64,000 bases of DNA, from the NCBI GenBank assembly GCA_910576975.1, contig CAJTJY010000005.1, positions 25,269 through 89,268 on the forward strand, read 5' to 3'. Position 1 is the first letter of the stretch. Each line of letters starts with the position of its first letter. This DNA comes from an uncultured Lachnospiraceae bacterium. Its GTDB lineage: Bacteria; Bacillota; Clostridia; Lachnospirales; Lachnospiraceae. The notes under the pieces were generated by a model, which was given only the letters and a program-made list of their open reading frames with translations, was not told where the DNA came from and did not search any database. Below are positions 16,491 through 26,100 of this stretch, piece by piece. Made by a program: the position numbers and the translations under genes.

Positions 16491-18695
16491 TTATTCTCTC
16501 ATTAGCAGTTCTTTGTAATGCCCGCCCTGTGCCATCAGTTCCAGATGCGAGCCACGTTCCACAATTTTTCCGTGCTCCATTACAATAATTTCATCGCAAT
16601 CACGTATCGCTGAAAGACGATGCGCAATGACAATGCAGGTAATTCCCCTCTCTTTGATCGCATTTACCACATCCTTTTCTGTCTTTGCATCCAATGCCGA
16701 AGTCGCTTCATCCATAATGATAATCGCAGGATTCTGAGCAAGAGCACGGGCAATCTCCATCCTCTGCCTTTGTCCACCCGAAAAGTCTCTCCCCCCTTCT
16801 AATATCTGGTATTGATAACCACCATCCCGCTGCATGATGTCGTCGTGAATCTGCGCGTCCTTGGCAGCCAGAATCATTTGATAATCTTCAATTGTCAAAT
16901 CCCACATTTTAATATTATTTGCAATGGTATCCTCAAATAAAATAATATCCTGATCCACGACTGCCAACGAACCTGTAAACACCTGTCGGTTAATTTCCGT
17001 TATTGATTTTCCATCAAACAAAATCTCTCCAGACCACGGCTGATGCAAACCGGAAATTAATTTTGAAACCGTTGATTTCCCACATCCAGAAGACCCAATC
17101 AAAGCAATGCGCTGTCCCTGTTTTATAGAAAGAGAAAAATCCGTAATCAAGGGCTCGCTTAATGCAGAATATCCAAATGTGATATTTTTAAGTTCCACCA
17201 TGCCCGTCAGCTTATGATATTCCTCCGTTGCCGTATCTTCTGACTGTAGCAGGTTTTCACAATATCTTGGCTCAATCGAATGCCCCATGACGTCCTCTAT
17301 GCGTTCCATATTTGTCCGCATCTCCTGAAAGCTCTGTCCTGACATGACCAGAGACTGCGCTGGCTTGCGAAAAGAATGCATAAGTCCTTGAAATGCCAAA
17401 AGCATTCCCATGGTAAATTCCCCATAGATGATAAAATACGCTCCAAGAGTCAAAATCAAAATGTCAGAAATCGTGGCCATAAATGCCGGAACCCCGCCTA
17501 AATACCCGTCCAGCTTTGCATAATTTCCACGTTGCGTATTTACAGACGCCTGTATGCCTGACCACTTTTGAAAAAATCCATGATCTGCACCGCTGGCCTT
17601 AATCGTCTCTATCATCTCGATTCCAGCGTATGTCACGCCATCCAGATTTCCCTGGTCACGCATCAGCACTCTGGTAATATTTATGCGCTTCGAAGAAATA
17701 ACAGCCGCCGTCCAAACATGAACGAGAACTGAGAGCACGCCGATGCAGGTAAGCGGCAGGCTGTAGCGCGCCATAATGATCAGATAGGAAAGCATCATCA
17801 CGCCATCCATGATCAAAGGCGCAAATACTCCGATCAACAGGGAGGCAATATCCTGATTTGCTTTCTGGCGCATGGCTATATCCCCAGCCATTCTCTGTGA
17901 AAAAAAACTCATCGGCAGACGCAGCACATGCCACATGAATTTTGAATTCGATACAATCGCAAACTTCCCTTGTATTTTCATCAGATACACAGAATTCAGC
18001 AATGCAATCACGATCTGCATCACAGCCAGAAACGTAATGCCAAACAAAAAAAATGACAACCATGCCTGATTTTGCCTGGTCAGAAGCCGGTCAATAAAAA
18101 TTCGTGAATAAACCGGCTCTAAGATTCCAACCAATGCCGCTGCCGCAGTCGTTGCCGCTACAAACAGAAACGCTGCGCCACTCCCTTCCAGGCGCTTTCT
18201 TGCAAATTCAGCTATGCTTCTTTTTGCCCCGCCAGGTCTAAAATCTTCCCCCGGCTCAAACATCAGGCACACTCCTGTGAACATCTCGTCCAATTCCTCC
18301 ACCGAAACCATCGTGCAGCCCCTGGCAGGGTCATTCAAAACTGCACCCTTACGGCAAAATCCATTTAAAACCACGAAATGATTAAATCCCCAATGAATGA
18401 TGCAAGGATAACTGGCTTTCTCACGTAAGGCGGAAAGTTCAAAACAATATGCCTTTGCCTTTAAGCCGTATGCTGCCGCAGCTTGGTAGATATTTTTTGC
18501 ATTGGAACCATCCCTGGAAATGCCACAGTCTTGCCTCGCCTGCTCTAACGTCACCCACCTGCCATAATATGCGAGCACCATGCTAAGGCAGGCTGCCCCG
18601 CACTCTGTCGCCTCCATCTGCATAATCATTGGAACTTTGGCAACCCCAGTCTTCTTAGGAGACGGTATGTTGGTATTTTTATTTTTCATTTTCAT
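16491..18695 (-). CDS. NHLM-type peptidase-containing ABC exporter (C39 leader peptidase)
   Basis: The 734-residue protein opens with a C39 peptidase domain: MQMEATECGAACLSMV carries catalytic Cys32, HFVVLNG carries His106 and NDPARG carries Asp122. These residues cut leader peptides after a double glycine during export. Six membrane helices follow, then an ATPase with GSSGCGKST, FSGGQRQRMEIARA and IIIMDEATSALD. AAAGGAAG precedes the ATG. The natural substrate is the 49-residue double-glycine peptide at 22997-23146 in the same operon. This is inferred from leader sequence and linkage, and I see no other candidate peptide in the element. Confidence 0.95.
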   Translation of the reverse strand: MKMKNKNTNIPSPKKTGVAKVPMIMQMEATECGAACLSMVLAYYGRWVTLEQARQDCGISRDGSNAKNIYQAAAAYGLKAKAYCFELSALREKASYPCIIHWGFNHFVVLNGFCRKGAVLNDPARGCTMVSVEELDEMFTGVCLMFEPGEDFRPGGAKRSIAEFARKRLEGSGAAFLFVAATTAAAALVGILEPVYSRIFIDRLLTRQNQAWLSFFLFGITFLAVMQIVIALLNSVYLMKIQGKFAIVSNSKFMWHVLRLPMSFFSQRMAGDIAMRQKANQDIASLLIGVFAPLIMDGVMMLSYLIIMARYSLPLTCIGVLSVLVHVWTAAVISSKRINITRVLMRDQGNLDGVTYAGIEMIETIKASGADHGFFQKWSGIQASVNTQRGNYAKLDGYLGGVPAFMATISDILILTLGAYFIIYGEFTMGMLLAFQGLMHSFRKPAQSLVMSGQSFQEMRTNMERIEDVMGHSIEPRYCENLLQSEDTATEEYHKLTGMVELKNITFGYSALSEPLITDFSLSIKQGQRIALIGSSGCGKSTVSKLISGLHQPWSGEILFDGKSITEINRQVFTGSLAVVDQDIILFEDTIANNIKMWDLTIEDYQMILAAKDAQIHDDIMQRDGGYQYQILEGGRDFSGGQRQRMEIARALAQNPAIIIMDEATSALDAKTEKDVVNAIKERGITCIVIAHRLSAIRDCDEIIVMEHGKIVERGSHLELMAQGGHYKELLMRE

Positions 18696-18713
18696 ATTCG
18701 CAGCTTCCTTTGA

Positions 18714-19205
18714 CTATTGTTGCAACAAATAGGAAATTGGATTGACTCGTTCTGTGACAATCGATACATGACAGATTCCTTTTCTTATATTTTCCGCGGA
18801 AATAGCGACTCTATATTTCCAATCGCTTTCCTCAACATGAAGCGCATGAGCTATCGCATCTCCACCAAGAAATTCGGCTGCTTCCGCGTATGCTTCCGGA
18901 ACATTTGCAGCAAACGCCACGCTCCCATTTTGATTTCCTATGTATGCCTCCATCCCAATGGAAACGGCAGAAATTCCGGCTTCATCCAGATAACAATATA
19001 CCGACGAGCCATCAGAATATCCCTTTGCCTCCATCGTAACATCAATCGTCCCTGTCACGCTCCACAAAAGCACGGATCCCAAAAGCACAAGAACTGCGCC
19101 AAGTATCAGCCACACGCCCGGCGTCACCACCTGGATATATCCATCCAGCTGTTCCGGGGAAGATACTCTGTCAATGCTTTTTTTCCGATAGATACCTTTG
19201 TCCAT
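18714..19205 (-). CDS. Short HlyD/NHLM-type secretion accessory protein
   Basis: The 163-residue protein begins MDKGIYRKKSIDRVSSPEQL, which resembles the start of NHLM bacteriocin secretion proteins. One membrane helix follows (about 33-53, PGVWLILGAVLVLLGSVLLW), then a short beta-rich extracytoplasmic part ending SIVTERVNPISYLLQQ. Normal HlyD adaptors have a long coiled-coil hairpin and run 250 residues or more. That hairpin is absent here, consistent with a cell without an outer membrane. The start at 19205 has AAGGCAGGG upstream. A longer reading to 19694 would overlap the synthetase in another frame and was rejected. It probably bridges or gates the two ABC exporters. Confidence 0.85.
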   Translation of the reverse strand: MDKGIYRKKSIDRVSSPEQLDGYIQVVTPGVWLILGAVLVLLGSVLLWSVTGTIDVTMEAKGYSDGSSVYCYLDEAGISAVSIGMEAYIGNQNGSVAFAANVPEAYAEAAEFLGGDAIAHALHVEESDWKYRVAISAENIRKGICHVSIVTERVNPISYLLQQ

Positions 19206-19252
19206 TTTCCCTGCCTTTCTATCTTTTAATTCTCTTTTCTGACTCCTGCGCT

Positions 19253-22200
19253 TTAATCCAAAAATTCTTTGCGGATGATTTTCGCAATCTTCAACGGATA
19301 GTCTTCGATCAGAAAATGACCTGCTTGGGGAATATGGTAAACCCGGAATGGCTGATGGATCCATCTGTGCCATCTGCGATATCGTTTCTGATATCCAAAA
19401 GTGACCATGTCTTTGCCGCCAAATACAAGCGTTATCTTTCCTTTGATATCCAATTCGCCCATGGTGCGAAGCGCCGCCGCACTCCTTTTGACATCCTTGC
19501 GGAACGAGTGAAGCAGTTTCTGATCCGCATAAACAGGCTTGCCTCTTATTCTTCCAAGAACCTTTTCCAACATCTGGTCTGGAACATAATCCCAAAAACT
19601 TCTCAAATTTGGAAGCGCCTCGCAAAGTAAAAGTCCCTGTAACTGACTGCCGATCTTCGCTGCAATCTGCATTGCCAAAACACTGCCTGCGCAATCGCCC
19701 AGCAAATAAATTTCTTCATAATCCTTTAACTGTTCAGATGATGCCACCGCTCTGGCAGTCATTTCTATACTTTCTTCCCAAGTATTTTTCTCATATGATA
19801 GATTCACAGAAGCCACGTCAAGCTCGTTTTTTGCAAACCAGCGCGTCAGAGGATAGATGCTAAGAGGCGTTCCGCCCGCAAATGGAACTGCCAAAAGAAG
19901 CTTCTTACTACCATGTCGTTGTAAAAACACCAATGAATGTTGTATCACCCCGCCTTCAGACGCACCGTTGAAGCTTTCCTTTGCCAAATCCCTCAAATTT
20001 GGCTTGTGATACAAAACGGCAGATGGAATGCAGATATTATAAGCTTCACAGTCTGCAAGGAAAGACAACATTGTCAAAGAATCCATCCCCGCATCCCAAA
20101 GATTATGATCCAAGTCAAGAACTCTGCTTTTCAAGTGGCGTTTTGCAAGTGATAAAAGCACTTTTTCCCTGCGGGAAAGCTCCCAGTTTTTAGAAAATGC
20201 ATTTCGAACCGGTTTTTGGCAATATCTGTTCTGATAGATATATTCCAGCTCTTTTCGTCCTGCTTTTCCATTTTTCTGCACTGGAAGCTGATCTATAAAT
20301 ATAAACTCGGACGGAATGCTGTAATAAGCAAGATGCTTGGCTGCCTCTTGTCTCATATATTCTGGCGTGCCTTTTCCCTGGCAAAATGCGACGAGCCGGT
20401 TTCCAACCGTAAACACGAGACACTTCACGCCTGGCACTGCATGGTTGAGGCACCGCTCCACTTCCATAAGGTTTATGCGCATCCCGCGAATTTTGAGCTG
20501 TTGATCTTTTCTGCCCTCATAGTACAAAAAACCATCTTCCATAAGGACTGCTAGGTCTCCCGTGCAATATATCCTTTTTCCATCGAGAATGCCATAGCCT
20601 CCTTGATCTTTGTCAGAACCAATCCCCACCAGCGCCCCCTCCACAATCAATTCTCCCTGCACTCCCATAGGCAGCAATTGCCCTCGCTGATTCCTGACAG
20701 AAAGATTTGTAGCATAGACTGGCTTCCCAATTGGAATCCTGTTCCTGCCTTGCTCGCAGCAATAATAACTGACGTCGATCGTACACTCCGTAGGACCATA
20801 GAGATTATAAAGCTGCACCCTGGGAAGCAGCTTTTTTGCCCAATGCACAAGCTCTGCCCCCAGTTCCTCCCCTGATAATATAATATATCTTAATTTCGAA
20901 AACTCCGTTCGCTGCTTTTGCAGGAAAAAAAGAAAACGTTCAAACATGGAAGGAACAAAGTGAACCATTGTCACGCCGTTTGAAATAAGCGCCTTGATCA
21001 TTGCTTTTGGACTTCTCTCCTCTCCATCCTTTAACATGCACAGGCTCTTGCCGAAAGCAAATGGAAGCACAAGCTCCCATATGGAAACATCAAAAGAACT
21101 TCTCGTCTTCTGCAGGATTCTTTCTATACCATCTGAAAAGACATGCTCCATCCATTCTAGCCTGCAGCTTAAAGAATAGTGAGAAATCTTCACTGCTTTG
21201 GGCTCTCCTGACGTACCAGAAGTATAAATTTGATAAGCTGGTAACTCTTTACAGCACAATGCTTTGACATCTTCTGCCACCATGCCAGCCTGTTTCTCAC
21301 TTAACAATTCATCTGTCAGACACAATGCGCAACCTCGGCACATCTGCTCTCTGCGCTGTTCTGTCTCTTCTGGACTTATCGGGAGAAACGCATATCCTAA
21401 AAGCCACGATGCATAAATAGCTGCTGGCAGGTATGGCGTCCGGGAAAGACAAAGACCGATCACGTGCTCTTTGCCGGGATCTGCTTTTGCCGCAATTACC
21501 CCCATGACCGTTTTCACGAGATCATAAAATTGCTGATAAGAATAAGATTTCCCCTGCCATAAGACAGCCGTCTTTTGCGAATGCTTTCGCACCATGTCAA
21601 GAAACCTCTCTGGCAGAGAAAGCGTGTACTTCCATTCCGCTCCACGCTGCATGGATTCGATCTGCCGACGTTCCCTTTCCCGAAGTAATTGTATCTGGCT
21701 GCAGGGTATCTCTGGCTCGCTTAATACCTGTTCCATGAAAAAAAACGTCTTCTCCATAATCCGGCGTACTTTGCGCTCAGACAAAGCCTCTTCTTGGTAT
21801 TTCACCACTACTTCAATGCCCCGACGGCTTTCATTGACAAACACCTTCATCGGCGTTTCCAAAGAGGAATTAAAAAATTCACGGCATTCCCCCTGTTTTG
21901 GCGCTGGGAGATAACGCTGCGGACGATAGGAAATCTCAATCTCAGGACGATAAGAGAAATCCTCTGTCTCAGAAGCATGAACTGCAAGCTTTTTCTTTAA
22001 ATCCGCCAGATAATCTGCAGCTGAAAGTTCCCATTTGGGCTCGGTCACAAAAGTGCGCGTTTCTACTCGAAGACCTATCATATGCAGCGTATCTTTACTA
22101 CGGTTCAACAAATTTCGTCCAATTGCCAAGCCTTCTGCATCCATCGCCCTGCACAGATACATTGTCATACATCCATAAATGAACGCCTCAACGGAAACTC

Positions 22201-22918
22201 TGTATTTACGGCAGAACTCACATATCTTTTTATATTGAAACCTTTTTTGACACCACTCTATGTCATCTGCCCTGCTCTCCCCGTCGGTGATCCATCCTGT
22301 CAATATCTCTGCCTTTGGTCTCACTGCCCGTTTTGCAAAAGATGCCATTCGGTTATTTTGATCATCTTTTTTGACATGGTTCTTGTCTGTAGCCTCTGGT
22401 TTAAACTTTGCATACTCCTCTAAAAAATGTTGATCATCTTCAAAATTTGTTCTCCCATCTAATAACTCTTGATAAATTTTTTCCTGACTCCTTGCACATA
22501 ATGCCACGGCATAACCATCGGCAATCAAATGGTGGAACTTTTCAAAGATAAGGACCTTATCCTCAACACGCAGCAGCCGAAAGTTAAATAAATAACTGTC
22601 ATAAGGCGGCATTGGCTCACAAATCCATGATTGCATGACAGAATCCACCTCTTGTAATGTGAGATCTGTAAAATCGTACTCCTCCATCGCATATTTGGTA
22701 ATCTTGTCAAAATAAATCTTATTCTGTGAATTTACTTTGATCCAAAAACTACTGTTGCACTGCAAAAAGATCTCTATGCATCGTTGCAAAAGCTTTGTGT
22801 CATATTTTCCCTCCAAATGCAGATATCCTCCAATATTGCAGATATCCGTATTTGGATATAGTCTCTGAATCTCCCAGATTTTCTTCTGCCGTGGCAGCAT
22901 CTCATATAAACGATTCAT
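19253..22918 (-). CDS. Single-module NRPS (C-A-PCP-TE), predicted serine-activating, EntF-like
   Basis: The 1221-residue synthetase has four domains. The condensation domain (about 1-420) has the active motif HHLIADG at 129-135. The adenylation domain (about 430-910) has YTSGTSGEPK at 565-574, NLYGPTE and YCTGDLAV. The carrier domain has the phosphopantetheine Ser947 in DAGMDSL. The thioesterase (about 1005-1221) has Cys1076 in GDCAGS, Asp1170 and His1201. Aligning the pocket by eye gives the code D-V-W-H-I-S-L-I-D-K, which matches known serine-activating domains such as EntF (DVWHFSLVDK). Domain order and size also match EntF. Unlike EntF, the thioesterase nucleophile is Cys rather than Ser. 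The start at 22918 has GGAG at good spacing. The product and the donor for the C domain are unknown. Confidence 0.92.
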   Translation of the reverse strand: MNRLYEMLPRQKKIWEIQRLYPNTDICNIGGYLHLEGKYDTKLLQRCIEIFLQCNSSFWIKVNSQNKIYFDKITKYAMEEYDFTDLTLQEVDSVMQSWICEPMPPYDSYLFNFRLLRVEDKVLIFEKFHHLIADGYAVALCARSQEKIYQELLDGRTNFEDDQHFLEEYAKFKPEATDKNHVKKDDQNNRMASFAKRAVRPKAEILTGWITDGESRADDIEWCQKRFQYKKICEFCRKYRVSVEAFIYGCMTMYLCRAMDAEGLAIGRNLLNRSKDTLHMIGLRVETRTFVTEPKWELSAADYLADLKKKLAVHASETEDFSYRPEIEISYRPQRYLPAPKQGECREFFNSSLETPMKVFVNESRRGIEVVVKYQEEALSERKVRRIMEKTFFFMEQVLSEPEIPCSQIQLLRERERRQIESMQRGAEWKYTLSLPERFLDMVRKHSQKTAVLWQGKSYSYQQFYDLVKTVMGVIAAKADPGKEHVIGLCLSRTPYLPAAIYASWLLGYAFLPISPEETEQRREQMCRGCALCLTDELLSEKQAGMVAEDVKALCCKELPAYQIYTSGTSGEPKAVKISHYSLSCRLEWMEHVFSDGIERILQKTRSSFDVSIWELVLPFAFGKSLCMLKDGEERSPKAMIKALISNGVTMVHFVPSMFERFLFFLQKQRTEFSKLRYIILSGEELGAELVHWAKKLLPRVQLYNLYGPTECTIDVSYYCCEQGRNRIPIGKPVYATNLSVRNQRGQLLPMGVQGELIVEGALVGIGSDKDQGGYGILDGKRIYCTGDLAVLMEDGFLYYEGRKDQQLKIRGMRINLMEVERCLNHAVPGVKCLVFTVGNRLVAFCQGKGTPEYMRQEAAKHLAYYSIPSEFIFIDQLPVQKNGKAGRKELEYIYQNRYCQKPVRNAFSKNWELSRREKVLLSLAKRHLKSRVLDLDHNLWDAGMDSLTMLSFLADCEAYNICIPSAVLYHKPNLRDLAKESFNGASEGGVIQHSLVFLQRHGSKKLLLAVPFAGGTPLSIYPLTRWFAKNELDVASVNLSYEKNTWEESIEMTARAVASSEQLKDYEEIYLLGDCAGSVLAMQIAAKIGSQLQGLLLCEALPNLRSFWDYVPDQMLEKVLGRIRGKPVYADQKLLHSFRKDVKRSAAALRTMGELDIKGKITLVFGGKDMVTFGYQKRYRRWHRWIHQPFRVYHIPQAGHFLIEDYPLKIAKIIRKEFLD

Positions 22919-22951
22919 GATGCACTCCATTTCCCTTTATATTTGGAAAAG

Positions 22952-22986
22952 GCGCAGCAGCTCAGATTTCATCCAAGCTGCTGCGC
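22952..22986 (-). terminator. Strong hairpin between peptide gene and NRPS gene
   Basis: GCGCAGCAGCT (22952-22962) and AGCTGCTGCGC (22976-22986) form a perfect 11-bp stem. On the minus strand it is followed by CTTTTCC. It may act as a leaky terminator or an mRNA stabiliser, giving more peptide than synthetase; such hairpins often follow bacteriocin precursor genes (inference). Confidence 0.65.
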
Positions 22987-22996
22987 AGACGTTCCA

Positions 22997-23146
22997 CTAA
23001 ATTCTCTGTTTTATGCTTTCTGTGATGTCATGCGTTTTTTCTTTTTTTACACGCCTTAGCCCGCCTCCTCCGCTGACTTCTGAGAGCTCTTTCAAAGAAA
23101 GTTCTTTCTCTGTGATCTGATTGTTGTCTTTTTCGTAATTTTTCAT
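22997..23146 (-). CDS. Double-glycine leader peptide (putative bacteriocin/RiPP-like precursor)
   Basis: The 49-residue peptide starts MKNYEKDNNQITEKE and has a perfect AGGAGG ribosome site. Residues 16-27 read LSLKELSEVSGG, matching the class II bacteriocin leader pattern LSxxEL-x-x-V-x-GG. Cleavage after Gly27 would release a 22-residue cationic core running from GGLRRVKKEKTH to ITESIKQRI. The core has no Cys, so lanthionine or disulfide chemistry is excluded. Thr39 and Thr/Ser residues near the end could be modified. The C39 exporter in the same operon is the obvious processing enzyme. The SD overlaps the stop codon of the upstream giant gene, coupling the two. The function could be antimicrobial or signalling. 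It was identified by reading the sequence between the giant gene and the NRPS. Confidence 0.85.
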   Translation of the reverse strand: MKNYEKDNNQITEKELSLKELSEVSGGGGLRRVKKEKTHDITESIKQRI

Positions 23147-23157
23147 GTTCCTTCCTC

Positions 23158-26100
23158 CTATTTTTTCTTTATTTTCATGGTTGAGCGAATTCCTGCCTTT
23201 TTATCAAACTTCTCCTTATAAGCTTTCAGTTTGGAAGCAGGAACCTCAATAACCGCCTTTAGGGAAATATTTTTAAAGGCATTGTTTCCAACCTTAGAAA
23301 CCGTTTTAGATTGAACCGTAACCAGCTTTAATTTTTTGCATCCTGCAAAAGCATCTGAAGAAATCACTTTGACATTTTTGCCTATTACAGCCTTTGTCGC
23401 TTTTTCGTAATTCTTAAATGCCCCTGTTCCAACCGCCGTCACCTGGAAGCTCTTGCCGCCAATCTTCACACTGTCTTTGATCTCCAATGTACGAGCGGAC
23501 TTCCCAGCTCCTTTCGCAAGCGTCACTGTGCCTGGCTTTTTACCAGTGGGCAGCTTGGTAACTTTGTAGCTGCAGTTTGCAGCTTTATAAGTCTTGCCTT
23601 TGGAAATTGTAATTTTAAAGGTCTTTTTGACAGTACCAGTATAATTTCCAATTCCTGTGACAGTCACTTGATAACTGCCTGCATTTTTTCTGCCACTGCT
23701 GTATGTCACCTTATAATCGGAGCCTTTTACCAGTTTTCCGCCGGACTTGGTCTTTACTGTGACATCAGGTTTCTTAGTTTTACCATCATAATTATAAGAA
23801 CTCTTTGACAATGTAACCGTGCAGTCTTTGAGCTTCTTTTTGTTCTCTCTTGCAGAATCTTCCACTTTGACTTCAAAGCTGTTTATGATGATTGCCTCCT
23901 CTGGCATAGTTGCAAAATTGTCTTCTTCAAAGGAACCTTCTTCCACCGTATAGGTCACTTTATTATTCGCTGGCATCAGATATGCTTTTACATGCGCCGT
24001 ACCTGTTCCAACTGCCTCCACATAGCCGCTGTCATATACCGTGAGTACATTTGCATTATCCGTAGTATACATTACTTTTAGTCCTGCTGTATTTGAAGCA
24101 TCATAATGTTTCTCATCATCTGTCCCCTCATAACGGCTTCCTTTGTATGCGATGGAATCCACGCTTGTATTGAGTTGTGTAATCTCGCCTTTTTTCATTG
24201 TGTAAGATTTTCCTATCTCTTCGAATGTTCCATCCATAATTGACACATCCCGAACCGCCGTCATGCGCAGCCGCTGTTCTTTGGACGCCTGCATTACAAG
24301 CTCATCTATGGCGCTTTCGCTATCCTGATTCACATATGCACGGAAAGACGTCACAGCTTCAAATTTTTCTGAATCTTCTGTAATAAATGTTTCAAACATT
24401 TCACTATAATCACCATATGCATACTCTGCAGTATAAGACGCAGATTCTCCAGGCATCAAAGGCTCTGTTGCAATTGAAGTAATATCTTTGTATTTTTGCT
24501 CTACGCCTTCGATCTTCCTTGCAATCTGAATCTTCTCTGCGCCAGATTTCCGTCTGCCGTTGTTCTGCACATGAACCCGGAATTGAATTGTCCCTCTCTG
24601 ATCCTGCGTCGCTTCAAATTCCGTCACGTCTAACTGGACTGGAATCTTTTCACTGTAGCTGCCTTGCGCCAGTACCTTGCCGGAAATGTCTGTCACTTTA
24701 TATGTGATGGAACATCCTTTTTCATTTTCATCAAGCGTAATCGGAAAGCTTAGAGGATATTTTGTTCCACCATAAATTTTCTGTAAATTTTCTTCCCCAG
24801 CGTCAGAAGATGCAATTTTCTGTTCACATATCTTTGTTCCATCTTCCTTTTCTGCTGTCAGCGTGAGATTCTCCAATGTCTCTACTCCATCGTTATACAA
24901 CTGCATCGTAATATAGGATTCTGCTCCTGCGCTTAACTCTTCTATCTTAACATCCTGTACTTCCAAGGTAGATGTCGGGGCAAACTCTAATGCCATAAGG
25001 TTTTTGTTTACCGTGTCTTCTGTCAGAATCTCTTTTTTGATAACCGTTCCCGTCTCGTCCTTTCCTTCCACAGTCTCTACTGTGCTCTTTGCCTTAGTTG
25101 CAAGCAGTTTAAATTTGCCTTCCTCTCCCTGTTCCAGGGCAAATCCAATTGAGCCATAATTAGCGCCTTCTTCCTCTGTCACTTGGACTGGCTCAGTAAA
25201 GACTTCTTCTTTCCAGTCGTACCTTGCAATATAAATTTGTGATTCTGCCACACGATTTGCCGCATCCGTCGCTTCACTGCCCGTTGGGTCTATGCCCTCT
25301 TTTACTTTTGTGGCGCGTTTTGTCCAGACAGCATAGATATAATCATCGTCAGAAGCCACCTCATAATCTGCAATTGACGCCGGTTCTTCCTTAGATTCTT
25401 CTTCATTGTCCTCAGCGATGTCTGCCAGCCTGTCTCCTGCGACAATCACTGGAGGCAAATAAACATACTGTTCACCTTCCAATATCTCAGGGGGGGCGCT
25501 CTTGTCGATGTAATAGAACTCCTGTCCCTCAATCTCTGACTTCAAGAGACCGTTTTTCAAAACGGAGACATTCATCGCATACAACGTATTGTCTGCCAGA
25601 TATGTCAGCAATGTGACATCGCCAGAACGAACAAATTTCACCTTGCTCTCTGCGAGATCCGGAGTCGTAGTCATCATGACAGGATGTGTAAACTGCCTAC
25701 TTTGGTAGTCATAAATCTGCAGGAAAATATCACGGTCGTTTTCTGTCTCCTGATCACCATCATAATCCAACACATATGCGTAAAGCGCAAGCCCATTATA
25801 GGTTGCAGACTCTGATTCCAGAACAATTGGCTCATTCTCAGACATCGTTCCATCCGCATTCTCATAAACCGCATTTTCAAATGGCTTGATCTCTGGCTGC
25901 TTTGTCCAGAAACCGGAAGCATCCAGCTCTTCGTTCACAACTGCCAGCGGCGCTAGCTCTAAGAAGCGCTGTCCATACCATGCTTTCTGATAGTCTTCAC
26001 TGACTCCTTCGGAGGCATCGTATGTCTCATCCCACGTTCCTGTGGCAAAGTCATATATGCGGTATGCCATCAGGCTATATGGTTTCGCAATATCGCCAAC

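Noticed and set aside
18714..19694. A 326-residue version of the HlyD-like protein
   Set aside because: The extra N-terminal part overlaps the NRPS thioesterase in another frame, has no ribosome site, and the family start MDKGIYRKKS lies at 19205.
22082..22423. Plus-strand frames inside the NRPS and giant genes
   Set aside because: Cys/His-rich translations typical of antisense reading; coding sense is clearly on the minus strand.
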